Below, piece after piece: positions 1-6,537 of a stretch of DNA of 64,000 nt. The position numbers and the translations under genes were made by a program. Each line of letters begins with the position of its first letter. Position 1 is the first letter of the stretch. A model generated the notes under the pieces. It ran no database searches and was not told where the DNA came from. It saw only the letters and a list, made by a program, of their open reading frames with translations. The DNA is from JAHRAW01 sp965243285 (GTDB lineage: Bacteria; Pseudomonadota; Gammaproteobacteria; Arenicellales; Poriferihabitantaceae), in assembly GCA_965243285.1 (NCBI GenBank), contig OZ251537.1:1-64000 (forward strand), written 5' to 3'.

Positions 1-710
1 GGATCATTACTGTGGACCATGTCACTGATGCGAACGGTGTGTCCACAACTGTGGACGCTGTGACCAAACTTTTCGCTGACTCAACTCCAGAAGAGAGAGC
101 CGCAGTAGTAAATGCAGTGGATGCAGTGGCCGCTTCTCCCAATTACCAGGTTGCAGGTGATGAAGTTGTCTTTGCAGCGGCTGATGAGTTTCCTGACTCC
201 GATAGTTTTGGACTTGCGCTAAACGGTACTTTCGGCAATTTCCATGCGACAGTCGGTTTCCAAAGCCACAACGTGGATGAAGACAATCGTAGTGGGGCAG
301 AAGTTGATGTCGACAGCCAATATCTGTATGTCGGCGGCAACATCGGCGAGAAAACCTCTTGGTTGGTTGGCTATTCGCAAGCCGACAATGGCCGAGATGC
401 CCGTGCCGCTGTTGCTGCTACTACCCGGGAAATAACAACCCAGGCCCAAGCAAATGACATCAACAACGGCAATGCTGCTAACGTAGTCACACCACAAAAT
501 CCCAATCCTCGCAATGTTCGAGTTGGTGACCATGTGGAAACCCAAGCAGCACGACCCGCAGTCCCCAAAACCGACGATTCAACCCAGTTAACTTGGGGCG
601 TGTATCACAATGTCGGCGGCGGTTTGCGTCTGTACTACGAAGCCACCAGCCTCGACAGCGGAACAAACGACGGCGAACGTCACCTGCTCGGCATGCGTTT
701 CGACTTCTAA
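1..710 (+). CDS. Gram-negative porin, C-terminal part (cut by left window edge)
   Basis: Outer-membrane beta-barrel porin of the general gammaproteobacterial type. The reading frame is open to the first base, so the true start lies outside the window and the GTG at 12 is only an internal codon. The protein ends in MRFDF, the terminal-Phe signature recognised by the barrel assembly machinery. Blocks such as GTFGNFHATVGFQSHN and the WLVGYSQADNGRDARAA block are nearly identical to the porin at 6538-8007. The stretches between them (roughly 12-200 and 430-540) differ strongly, as expected of surface loops. A strong terminator follows at 761-788, then the first coiled-coil array. The porin identity is firm; substrate specificity cannot be read. 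Confidence 0.92.
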   Translation, partial: IITVDHVTDANGVSTTVDAVTKLFADSTPEERAAVVNAVDAVAASPNYQVAGDEVVFAAADEFPDSDSFGLALNGTFGNFHATVGFQSHNVDEDNRSGAEVDVDSQYLYVGGNIGEKTSWLVGYSQADNGRDARAAVAATTREITTQAQANDINNGNAANVVTPQNPNPRNVRVGDHVETQAARPAVPKTDDSTQLTWGVYHNVGGGLRLYYEATSLDSGTNDGERHLLGMRFDF

Positions 711-760
711 CAATGCCAGCATAAAACACATGGCTTAAACCACCAAGCCATCCCTTGAAA

Positions 761-788
761 CCGGAGCCATCGCGCTCCGGTTTTTTTT
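761..788 (+). terminator. Rho-independent terminator after partial porin
   Basis: Stem CCGGAGC/GCTCCGG with a 6-nt loop followed by eight T. The same terminator follows the intact porin at 15470-15497, showing that terminator and porin were duplicated together. Confidence 0.9.
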
Positions 789-836
789 CGCCAAAACTTG
801 TCCGCCTAAACAACGCCAGCGAGTAACCCGCCCATC

Positions 837-845
837 TGCTAAAAT
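837..845 (+). promoter_or_regulatory. Candidate extended -10 promoter of coiled-coil gene 1A; repeated before every array copy
   Basis: TGC-TAAAAT, an extended -10 without a convincing -35, lies inside a conserved block (AGCGAGTAACCCGCCCATC) upstream of each intact array gene. The equivalent TAAAAT boxes are at 1663-1668, 2439-2444, 15549-15554, 16323-16328, 17012-17017 and 17791-17796. Each array gene therefore seems to carry its own promoter. No Shine-Dalgarno sequence is visible before the ATGs, which are preceded by C/A-rich sequence. Promoter function is inferred from position and conservation. Confidence 0.5.
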
Positions 846-871
846 CGTCCACCCGGCCGACATTTATTACC

Positions 872-927
872 ATCACCCCATCAGCCCATCACCCAATCAC
901 CCCATCAGCCCATCAGCCCATCAGCCA
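872..927 (+). repeat. Octamer tandem repeat (7 units) in leader of coiled-coil gene 1A
   Basis: Seven tandem copies of ATCA(G/C)CC(C/A) lie between the candidate promoter and the ATG at 937. The same tract has 4 units before gene 1C (2471-2502), 7 before gene 2A (15581-15636) and 3 before the broken copy on the - strand (9002-9025). The other array genes have a different, repeat-free leader. Confidence 0.85.
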
Positions 928-936
928 ATCCACCCC

Positions 937-1599
937 ATGCCGCAAACCGCCCAAAAACCACCCGAGGCCATCCAAAAGCGCCCGCCGGCCGCCAAAAAAC
1001 GCGCCAGCGCGGCCCAAAAACATGCCGAAGTCGCCAAAAATCCGCCCCAGTCTGACAACAATCAGGTCCAAGACGGCAATGGCCATAATGGCGCATCCAA
1101 AACCACCATCGAATGGCGCCTCGACCGCATAGAAGACGAGCAACGCGAAATCAAAGCCGAAATCCGCAACGTCGGCGTCGCCGTAGACACAAAAGTCAGC
1201 GGCGTGCGGTCTGAAATGAACGCCGGTTTCGCTACCTTGCGAGCCGACATGAACGCCGGTTTCGCCCGCGTGGATGGCGATATTAGCAACTTGCGGTCTG
1301 AAACGACCTCCGGTTTCGCCCGCGTGGATGCCGAGATTGGCAACTTGCGGTCTGAAACTGCCGCCGGGTTTGCCCGCGTGGATGCGAAGTTTGGCGAGGT
1401 AAACAAGACAATGGATGAGAAGTTCGCCCGCGTGGATGAGAAGTTCGCTCGCGTGGATGCGAAGTTTGAAAAAATGGAAGAATCTATGGGGAGTCGGGTT
1501 GATGGCATTTTGAAGGAAACCAAATCTTCCATTTGGAAGGCGGTGGGTACGATGATTGCCGTGATGGGTTTGTTTTTCACCGCCATTGAATTTTTTTGA
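937..1599 (+). CDS. Tail-anchored coiled-coil repeat protein, array 1 copy A
   Basis: 220-residue protein of a family I cannot name. Residues 1-45 are rich in Pro, Ala, Lys and Gln (MPQTAQKPPEAIQKRPPAAK). A conserved segment IEWRLDRIEDEQREIKAEIR (58-77) follows. Residues 88-180 form a coiled coil of 11-residue (LRADMNAGFAR type) and 7-residue (VDGDISN type) units. Residues 200-219 are a hydrophobic C-terminal membrane segment ending in IEFF. There is no signal peptide, so a tail-anchored inner-membrane topology is inferred. The layout resembles Borrelia Bdr and DUF1640-like proteins, by architecture only. It is almost identical to copy 2D at 17857-18519. The start is the ATG shared by all copies; no ribosome site is visible. 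Confidence 0.75.
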   Translation: MPQTAQKPPEAIQKRPPAAKKRASAAQKHAEVAKNPPQSDNNQVQDGNGHNGASKTTIEWRLDRIEDEQREIKAEIRNVGVAVDTKVSGVRSEMNAGFATLRADMNAGFARVDGDISNLRSETTSGFARVDAEIGNLRSETAAGFARVDAKFGEVNKTMDEKFARVDEKFARVDAKFEKMEESMGSRVDGILKETKSSIWKAVGTMIAVMGLFFTAIEFF

Positions 1600-1728
1600 T
1601 GGGTTTGCGGGGCGGCGGCGGTTGCTGGGTTTTACCAGACAGCGAGTAACCCGCCCATCTGCTAAAATCACCCACCCCGCCGACATTTATGTCCACCCGC
1701 CATTTAGCCCCGCCACCCAATCCACCCC

Positions 1729-2370
1729 ATGCCGCAAACCGCCCAAAAACCACCCGAGGCCATCCAAAAGCGCCCGCCGGCCGCCAAAAAGCGCGCCAGC
1801 GCGGCCCAAAAACATGCCGAAGTTGCCCAAAACCCGCCCCAGTCTGGCAACAATCAGGTCCAAGACGGCAATGGCCATAATGGCGCATCCAAAACCACCA
1901 TCGAATGGCGCCTCGACCGCATAGAAGACGAGCAACGCGAAATCAAAGCCGAAATCCGCAACGTCGGCGTCGCCGTAGACACAAAAGTCAGCGGCGTGCG
2001 AGCCGACATGAACGCCGGGTTTGCTCGTGTGGATGCCGATATTAGAAACTTGCGGTCTGACATGAACGCCGGTTTCGCTCGTGTAGATGGCGAGATTGCC
2101 TCCTTGCGGTCTGAAATAAAAGCAGAGGTCGGCTCCTTGCGGTCTGAAATGAAAGCAGAGGTCGCTACCTTGCGGTCTGACACAAACGCCTTGCGGTCTG
2201 ATGTGGCCGCCAGTTTTGCTCGCGTGGATGCGAAGTTTGAAAAGATGGAAGAATCTATGGGGAGTCGGGTTGATGGCATTTTGAAGGAAACCAAATCTTC
2301 CATTTGGAAGGCGGTGGGTACGATGATTGCCGTGATGGGTTTGTTTTTCACCGCCATTGAATTTTTTTGA
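1729..2370 (+). CDS. Tail-anchored coiled-coil repeat protein, array 1 copy B
   Basis: 213-residue member of the array family with the same N-terminal 87 residues and C-terminal anchor as copy 1A. The coil differs: it contains EIKAEVGSLRSEMKAEVATL and a NALRSDVAASF unit, a combination shared with copy 2C (17078-17719). Just before the anchor it has the MEESMGSRVDGI cassette, whereas 2C has MVEFIRKQDEGV, so the two are mosaic rather than simple duplicates. The leader is the repeat-free type (candidate -10 at 1663-1668). Function unknown. Confidence 0.75.
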   Translation: MPQTAQKPPEAIQKRPPAAKKRASAAQKHAEVAQNPPQSGNNQVQDGNGHNGASKTTIEWRLDRIEDEQREIKAEIRNVGVAVDTKVSGVRADMNAGFARVDADIRNLRSDMNAGFARVDGEIASLRSEIKAEVGSLRSEMKAEVATLRSDTNALRSDVAASFARVDAKFEKMEESMGSRVDGILKETKSSIWKAVGTMIAVMGLFFTAIEFF

Positions 2371-2512
2371 TGGGTTTTAGCGGACGGGCGGCGGCGGTTG
2401 CTCGGTTTTACCAGACAGCGAGTAACCCGCCCATCTGCTAAAATCGTCCACCCGGCCGACATTTATCACCATCACCCCATCAGCCCATCAGCCCATCAGC
2501 CAATCCCACCCC

Positions 2513-3154
2513 ATGCCGCAAACCGCCCAAAAACCACCCGAGGCCATCCAAAAGCGCCCGCCGGCCGCCAAAAAACGCGCCAGCGCGGCCCAAAAACATG
2601 CCGAAGTCGCCAAAAATCCGCCCCAGTCTGACAACAATCAGGCCCAAGACGGCAATGGCCATAATGGCGCATCCAAAACCACCATCGAATGGCGCCTCGA
2701 CCGCATAGAAGACGAGCAACGCGAAATCAAAGCCGAAATCCGCAACGTCGGCGTCGCCGTAGACACAAAAGTCAGCGGCGTCCGAGCCGACATGAACGCC
2801 GGGTTTGCTCGTGTGGATGCCGATATTGGCAACTTGCGGTCTGAAACTGCCGCCGGTTTCGCTACCTTGCGAGCCGACATGAACGCCGGTTTCGCCCGCG
2901 TGGATGCCGATATTAGCAACTTGCGGTCTGAAACTGCCGCCGGCTTCGCTACCTTGCGGACTGAAATGAACGCCGATTTCGCTCGCGTGGATGAGAAGTT
3001 CGCTCGCGTGGATGCGAAGTTTGAAAAAATGGAAGAATCTATGGGGAGTCGGGTTGATGGCATTTTGAAGGAAACCAAATCTTCCATTTGGAAGGCGGTG
3101 GGTACGATGATTGCCGTGATGGGTTTGTTTTTCACCGCCATTGAATTTTTTTGA
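2513..3154 (+). CDS. Tail-anchored coiled-coil repeat protein, array 1 copy C
   Basis: 213-residue member of the array family. Its coil alternates two 18-residue blocks (11+7 residues: LRSETAAGFAT, LRADMNAGFAR, VDADISN), ending in VDEKFARVDAKFEKM and the MEESMGSRVDGI cassette before the membrane anchor. The first half of the coil matches copy 2A and the end matches 1A and 2D. Its leader carries a four-unit octamer tract (2471-2502). The reading frame is intact despite several internal repeats, which supports selection for coding. Confidence 0.75.
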   Translation: MPQTAQKPPEAIQKRPPAAKKRASAAQKHAEVAKNPPQSDNNQAQDGNGHNGASKTTIEWRLDRIEDEQREIKAEIRNVGVAVDTKVSGVRADMNAGFARVDADIGNLRSETAAGFATLRADMNAGFARVDADISNLRSETAAGFATLRTEMNADFARVDEKFARVDAKFEKMEESMGSRVDGILKETKSSIWKAVGTMIAVMGLFFTAIEFF

Positions 3155-3220
3155 TGGGTTTGCGGGGCGGCGGCGGTTGCTGGGTTTTAGCGGGCGGGGT
3201 GTTTGTTGTTTCGGTTTTGA

Positions 3221-3263
3221 GGTTGGGCTGGTTGGGCTGGTTGGGCTGGTTGGGCTGGTTGGG
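3221..3263 (+). repeat. 9-bp tandem repeat, unit GGTTGGGCT
   Basis: Nearly five perfect copies of a 9-bp unit in the 326-bp gap between coiled-coil gene 1C and the broken copy at 3481. The rest of the gap (3155-3480) holds a degenerate leader block but no gene. Confidence 0.9.
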
Positions 3264-3480
3264 ATTCTAATTTGGATGTCTACATCATTGGGATACCTGC
3301 CTCACCGATAAACCAAATATCGATAAACCAAGTTTGTGGTCATCGAAACAAGCGGCGACACCCAATAAAACCCCGCCCCAACCGCCGCCAATCTGCTATG
3401 TTTGCCCGACTTAGCCGCCATTTATGTCCGCCCGCTATTTCATTTAGCCCCGCCACCCAATCCACCCAAAATCCTCCTCC

Positions 3481-3794
3481 ATGCCGCAAACCGCCCAAAA
3501 ACAAACGGGTGCCATCCAAAAGCGCCCGCCGGCCGCCAAAAATCGCCCACTCGGGGCGAAAAAGTGCGCCAGCGCCGCCAAAAACCGTGCCAATGCTGGC
3601 CAAAAATCAGCCCGCAGCGGATAAACACGCCCCCATCTGACAACAATCAAATCCAAGACGGCAATGGCGCATCCACAACGAAAATATCACGATCTCATGT
3701 TTTATGGCTGATTGGCACTGCGATTTTTATGCTGATTGGGATGATTATGACCATGATAATATCTTTGATAACCTTCATCAAATTTTTCTCATAG
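3481..3794 (+). pseudogene. Broken, coil-less member of the coiled-coil family
   Basis: Starts with the family N-terminus (MPQTAQKQTGAIQKRPPAAK) at 3481 but runs into a stop near 3624. The conserved SDNNQIQDGNGAS segment and a hydrophobic tail (LWLIGTAIFMLIGMIMTMII, ending at 3794) continue in another frame. The whole coiled-coil region is missing. Its upstream block (CTGCTATGTTTGCCCGACTT) differs from that of the intact copies but is shared with the other broken copy at 8540-9001, suggesting an older subfamily. It lies beside the frameshifted porin at 4050-5188, preserving the porin/coil pairing even in decay. Confidence 0.65.
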
Positions 3795-3885
3795 GTTTTA
3801 TGGGGGGTGGTGTTGGTCGGGTTTTCTGTTTTTGATTTGTGGGGTTTGTTTTGCTGGTGTTGTTTGGGGATTGTTTGGGCGAAAA

Positions 3886-3913
3886 AAAAACCACCGATTG
3901 CTCGGTGGTTTTT
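3886..3913. terminator. Bidirectional terminator hairpin
   Basis: AAAAACCACCGA, loop TTGC, TCGGTGGTTTTT: a symmetric A-stem-T hairpin that can terminate in both directions. The same ACCACCGA/TCGGTGGT core recurs at 8344-8371, and a close relative is at 5485-5513. Confidence 0.8.
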
Positions 3914-3920
3914 TTATCTT

Positions 3921-3983
3921 TACCCCCCCCGCTTCATCTTGTGGGGGGAGTCAAAACTGGCATCTTTTAGCCAGTTTTGGTGG
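3921..3983. repeat. Palindromic MITE-like repeat, copy 1
   Basis: C-run, GCTTCATCTTG, G-run, AGTC, then CAAAACTGGC (3952-3961) and GCCAGTTTTG (3970-3979) as an inverted repeat. It belongs to the same family as the copies at 47021-47083, 54327-54620, 55806-55880, 56041-56114 and 56233-56312. It abuts the end of the duplicated porin segment and replaces that porin's terminator. Confidence 0.75.
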
Positions 3984-4049
3984 GCTGATAGCGCGATGGC
4001 TCCGGTTTCAAGGGATGGCTTAAGTTTCAAGCCATGGGTTTGGCAGGCA

Positions 4050-5188
4050 TTAGAAGTTTATGCGTATGCCGAGGAGGGTTTTGTTGGCATCCGTTTTGCC
4101 TCCGGCATTCTCTGTACTGGTGTCCTCATGCTCGAGGAACAAGTGGACGCCGCCGCCCATAGTGCATGGTCGGCTTTGAATGCCCATTTGTCCACTTCAG
4201 TATCAACGGCTCTACCTTCTCTCTCTGCTGTGGAATTGCCGAAGCCGAGAGCCAAGGATGTTGTCTCGCCGACGGTAATACCGCCCCATAGTTGATAGTA
4301 GGTCGTTTCTTCTTCGCCCCTTGCGATAACTCCAGGTATATCAAACCCAGCATCAAAAGCGTTGGGGTCGGCGCCGCCCAGTTCGGTATAGGCTATCGCG
4401 TCCGCTTCGCTGTCATCCTTGGTTTGATAACCAGCGGATACCCAGAAATTGCTGAAACTCAATCTCCCAGCAATACCAAAACGCTCGATATCCGCACCGT
4501 CTTGTATTGGTTGTAGTGCTGGAGTAGCAACTACTGCTCCTAGTCGTACAGGTGCTGTTCCAGGTGCTCCCTCAGAACCATCTGTATCATCATAAGCAAG
4601 ACCAATTGTGAGGTTGCTTATCGGGCGGAAAGTGATGCCGATGCCAAAGCCATCGCCTTCACCGTCTCTTTCGTCGTCTCGTGCATCACCGCCATCGTCA
4701 TCCAGCCGAACATCGACACCCAGATCAACCGGGCCGAAACTGTTGCTGTACTGAATGGTGTTGCCGGTGCGGAAGGGCCAGGCATCCGAAGCAACGCTCA
4801 CAGTGTAGTTGGGGCTGACCAGCACGCCGACATTATTGTAAAAACTACTCCACTGCTGACCAACATTCACGCTGCCAAAAGCGCCGGAAAGGCCGACGGT
4901 GGCGACACGGGTTGTACTGAACGCCTGACCATCGTTGTCGGAGAGTAAGGCCCATTCAAATTGACCATTGGCTTGCATGCCATTCCCCAAATCCGAAGAT
5001 GCTAGAACGCCCAAACGAGAACCGACGGAGCTTATATCGGTGGTCGAATTAGCACCACCACCCTTGTCCTCCAAAACAATAGCATTGGTGACGTTGCCAT
5101 ACACCGTAGGTGGGGTCCCATCTTGCGCCTGCGCCACTGGCGCGATTACCACGGCTGAAACCGCGGCTGCTATGAGTTTTTTGTTCAT
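4050..5188 (-). pseudogene. Frameshifted porin, inverted near-identical copy of the porin at 14289-15425
   Basis: Matches the porin at 14289-15425 essentially base for base from the shared leader to just past the stop. It carries two extra bases (AT, giving GACCATGCACT instead of GACCGCACT; plus-strand position near 4165). The shift replaces the last barrel strands, normally ending LLGIRINF, by unrelated residues ending SSAYA at 4058; the ancestral stop is at 4050-4052. Without the terminal Phe strand, outer-membrane assembly is unlikely, so this is called a pseudogene, though a sequencing error cannot be excluded. It has its own strong promoter (5279-5306) but lost the downstream terminator. 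Confidence 0.8.
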
Positions 5189-5278
5189 GTAAATAGCCCT
5201 CTGTAAGGCTGGTTATGAAAAAGTGGAAAGATAACAAATTGGTAACGCGAACGAGGTTCGATCGCCCTACCGAGGTGA

Positions 5279-5306
5279 AATATACCAATGTTTTTTAGCA
5301 TTGCAA
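5279..5306 (-). promoter_or_regulatory. Sigma-70-like promoter of the inverted porin copy
   Basis: On the - strand, TTGCAA (5306-5301), a 16-bp spacer and TATATT (5284-5279), in AT-rich sequence about 90 bp upstream of the ATG at 5188. This upstream sequence is not shared with the copy at 14289, so the two porin copies are under different promoters. Confidence 0.65.
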
Positions 5307-5484
5307 GGGTTTTTTTGAGTTTTTTCACAATTTATTACTTTTTTTTTAGTTTTTTAGGGAATTGGGCGGTTTTAGGGGGGTTTTTCGGGGATTGGGGCAA
5401 GAAATTGGCGGCGGAATCATAAAAAATGGGCGGCGGAATCATAAAAAACCACCGAATTAGGCGGGGGAGTGGGCGGAATCATAA

Positions 5485-5513
5485 AAAAACCACCGGATTT
5501 GGCGGTGGTTTTT
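5485..5513 (-). terminator. Terminator of the hendecad coiled-coil gene
   Basis: AAAAACCACCG / CGGTGGTTTTT hairpin with a 7-nt loop. Read on the - strand it lies 24 bp after the stop at 5537 and ends in seven T. Confidence 0.8.
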
Positions 5514-5536
5514 GGGGGGATGGGCGGCTTAGAGGG

Positions 5537-6238
5537 CTATGGGGCGAAAAAAAGCAGTTTTGCGATGCCGAGCGTGACGGGGATTGTGATGGTGATTAGG
5601 GTTACCATCACTATGCTGAGCCGGATTACGATTCTGTCTCCCTGTGCATCGATTTTGGTGGTGAGTTTCTCGTCGAGATTCTCGATGCTGGTGTCGAGTT
5701 TGACTTCGAGATTCTCGATTTTGGTGGTGAGTTTCTCGTCGAGATTCTCGATTTTGGTGTCGAGATTCTCGATGCTGGTGTCGAGTTTGACTTCGAGATT
5801 CTCGATTTTGGTGTCGAGTTTGACTTCGAGATTCTCGATTTTGGTGGTGAGTTTGACTTCGAGATTATCGATTTTGGTGGTGAGTTTGACTTCGAGTTTC
5901 TCGATTTTGGTGTCGAGATTCTCGATGCTGGTGTCGAGTTTGACTTCGAGATTCTCGATTTTGTTGGTGAGTTTGACTTCGAGTTTATCGATTTTGGCAT
6001 CGAGTTTCTCGATTTTGTCGGTGAGTTTGACTTCGAGTTTCTCGATTTTGCCGGTGAGTTTGACTTCGAGATTATCGAGATCATGGGTGAATCTGGTGGA
6101 GAACCTTTCGAAATAGTGGGGTGGTTCGGAGTCTTTCCTTGAAACCACGAGGACGAGGGCATCGATTTGCCGCTTATTAAAACCGGCGTCTTCCAGCGCT
6201 TGGTGAGGGCTTTGTATGTGGGGGGCGGGCTGATTCAC
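5537..6238 (-). CDS. Highly regular hendecad coiled-coil membrane-anchored protein
   Basis: 233 residues. Residues 1-50 form a unique N-terminus (MNQPAPHIQSPHQALEDAGF). Residues 51-195 are an almost perfect coiled coil of 11-residue units (NLEVKLTTKIE) with interspersed 7-residue units (NLDTKIE). A membrane segment (IVIRLSIVMVTLITITIPV) sits near the C-terminus. Bdr-type and DUF1640-type proteins share this design, and so does the array family at 937-3154 and 15646-18519, although the sequences differ. GTG start at 6238 chosen because GGAG lies 8 nt upstream. Divergent from the porin at 6538. The underlying DNA is a 33-bp and 21-bp repeat prone to slippage. Function unknown. Confidence 0.8.
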   Translation of the reverse strand: MNQPAPHIQSPHQALEDAGFNKRQIDALVLVVSRKDSEPPHYFERFSTRFTHDLDNLEVKLTGKIEKLEVKLTDKIEKLDAKIDKLEVKLTNKIENLEVKLDTSIENLDTKIEKLEVKLTTKIDNLEVKLTTKIENLEVKLDTKIENLEVKLDTSIENLDTKIENLDEKLTTKIENLEVKLDTSIENLDEKLTTKIDAQGDRIVIRLSIVMVTLITITIPVTLGIAKLLFFAP

Positions 6239-6319
6239 TATGTCTACTCCTTTGATTTTAGTGATAAAACTGGAATGCGCGGCGCCAGCGGCTTGATGCG
6301 GCGGGCGAGCGACATGTTA

Positions 6320-6362
6320 GTGGACATATATACCACAGGTGCGATGGACATATATATACCAT
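6320..6362. promoter_or_regulatory. Pair of operator-like palindromic sites between divergent coil gene and porin
   Basis: GTGGACATATATACCAC (6320-6336) and ATGGACATATATATACCAT (6344-6362) are two copies of a TGG-(AT-rich)-CCA dyad, centres 25 bp apart. They lie in the 299-bp gap between the divergent starts at 6238 and 6538. Binding by a dimeric regulator is a guess from symmetry and position. Confidence 0.4.
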
Positions 6363-6504
6363 GTGAAGGGGGATGCGGGGGTTTGCGCGTGGCGTGGCAG
6401 GGCGGGTGATACTTAACGGGGCAGGGCGACCGATGGGGAGGGCAGGCGCCGGCTGGTTTTGTGGGTGAGGTGGGTTTGTTGTGATGTGTGGGGCGGCTCG
6501 CTGC

Positions 6505-6529
6505 GCTGGGTAACCAGCCTTACAGAGGG
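6505..6529 (+). promoter_or_regulatory. Porin leader: hairpin plus ribosome binding site
   Basis: GCTGG-GTAA-CCAGC forms a GNRA-loop hairpin (6505-6518) directly upstream of AGAGGG (6524-6529), 8 nt before the ATG at 6538. The identical leader precedes the porin at 14289 (hairpin 14256-14269, AGAGGG 14275-14280). The inverted pseudo-copy keeps AGAGGG but not the left arm of the hairpin. Confidence 0.6.
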
Positions 6530-6537
6530 CTATTTAC

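Noticed and set aside
872..927. CRISPR array or protein-coding start for the octamer tract
   Set aside because: Units are contiguous without spacers; frames through the tract are not consistent between copies.
1062..1586. Long antisense frames opposite the coil genes (also around 2638-3141, 17203-17814, 17982-18506)
   Set aside because: They arise because GC-rich repeated sense codons leave the opposite strand open; the sense frames have the conserved start, coil periodicity and membrane anchor.
1689..1880. 63-codon frame MSTRHLAPPPNPPHAANRP starting in the leader of array genes
   Set aside because: Overlaps the family gene in another frame, is lost in octamer-leader copies and has no ribosome site.
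5640..6080. CRISPR-like regular repeat
   Set aside because: The regularity is 33/21-bp coding repeats of a hendecad coiled coil with no unique spacers.
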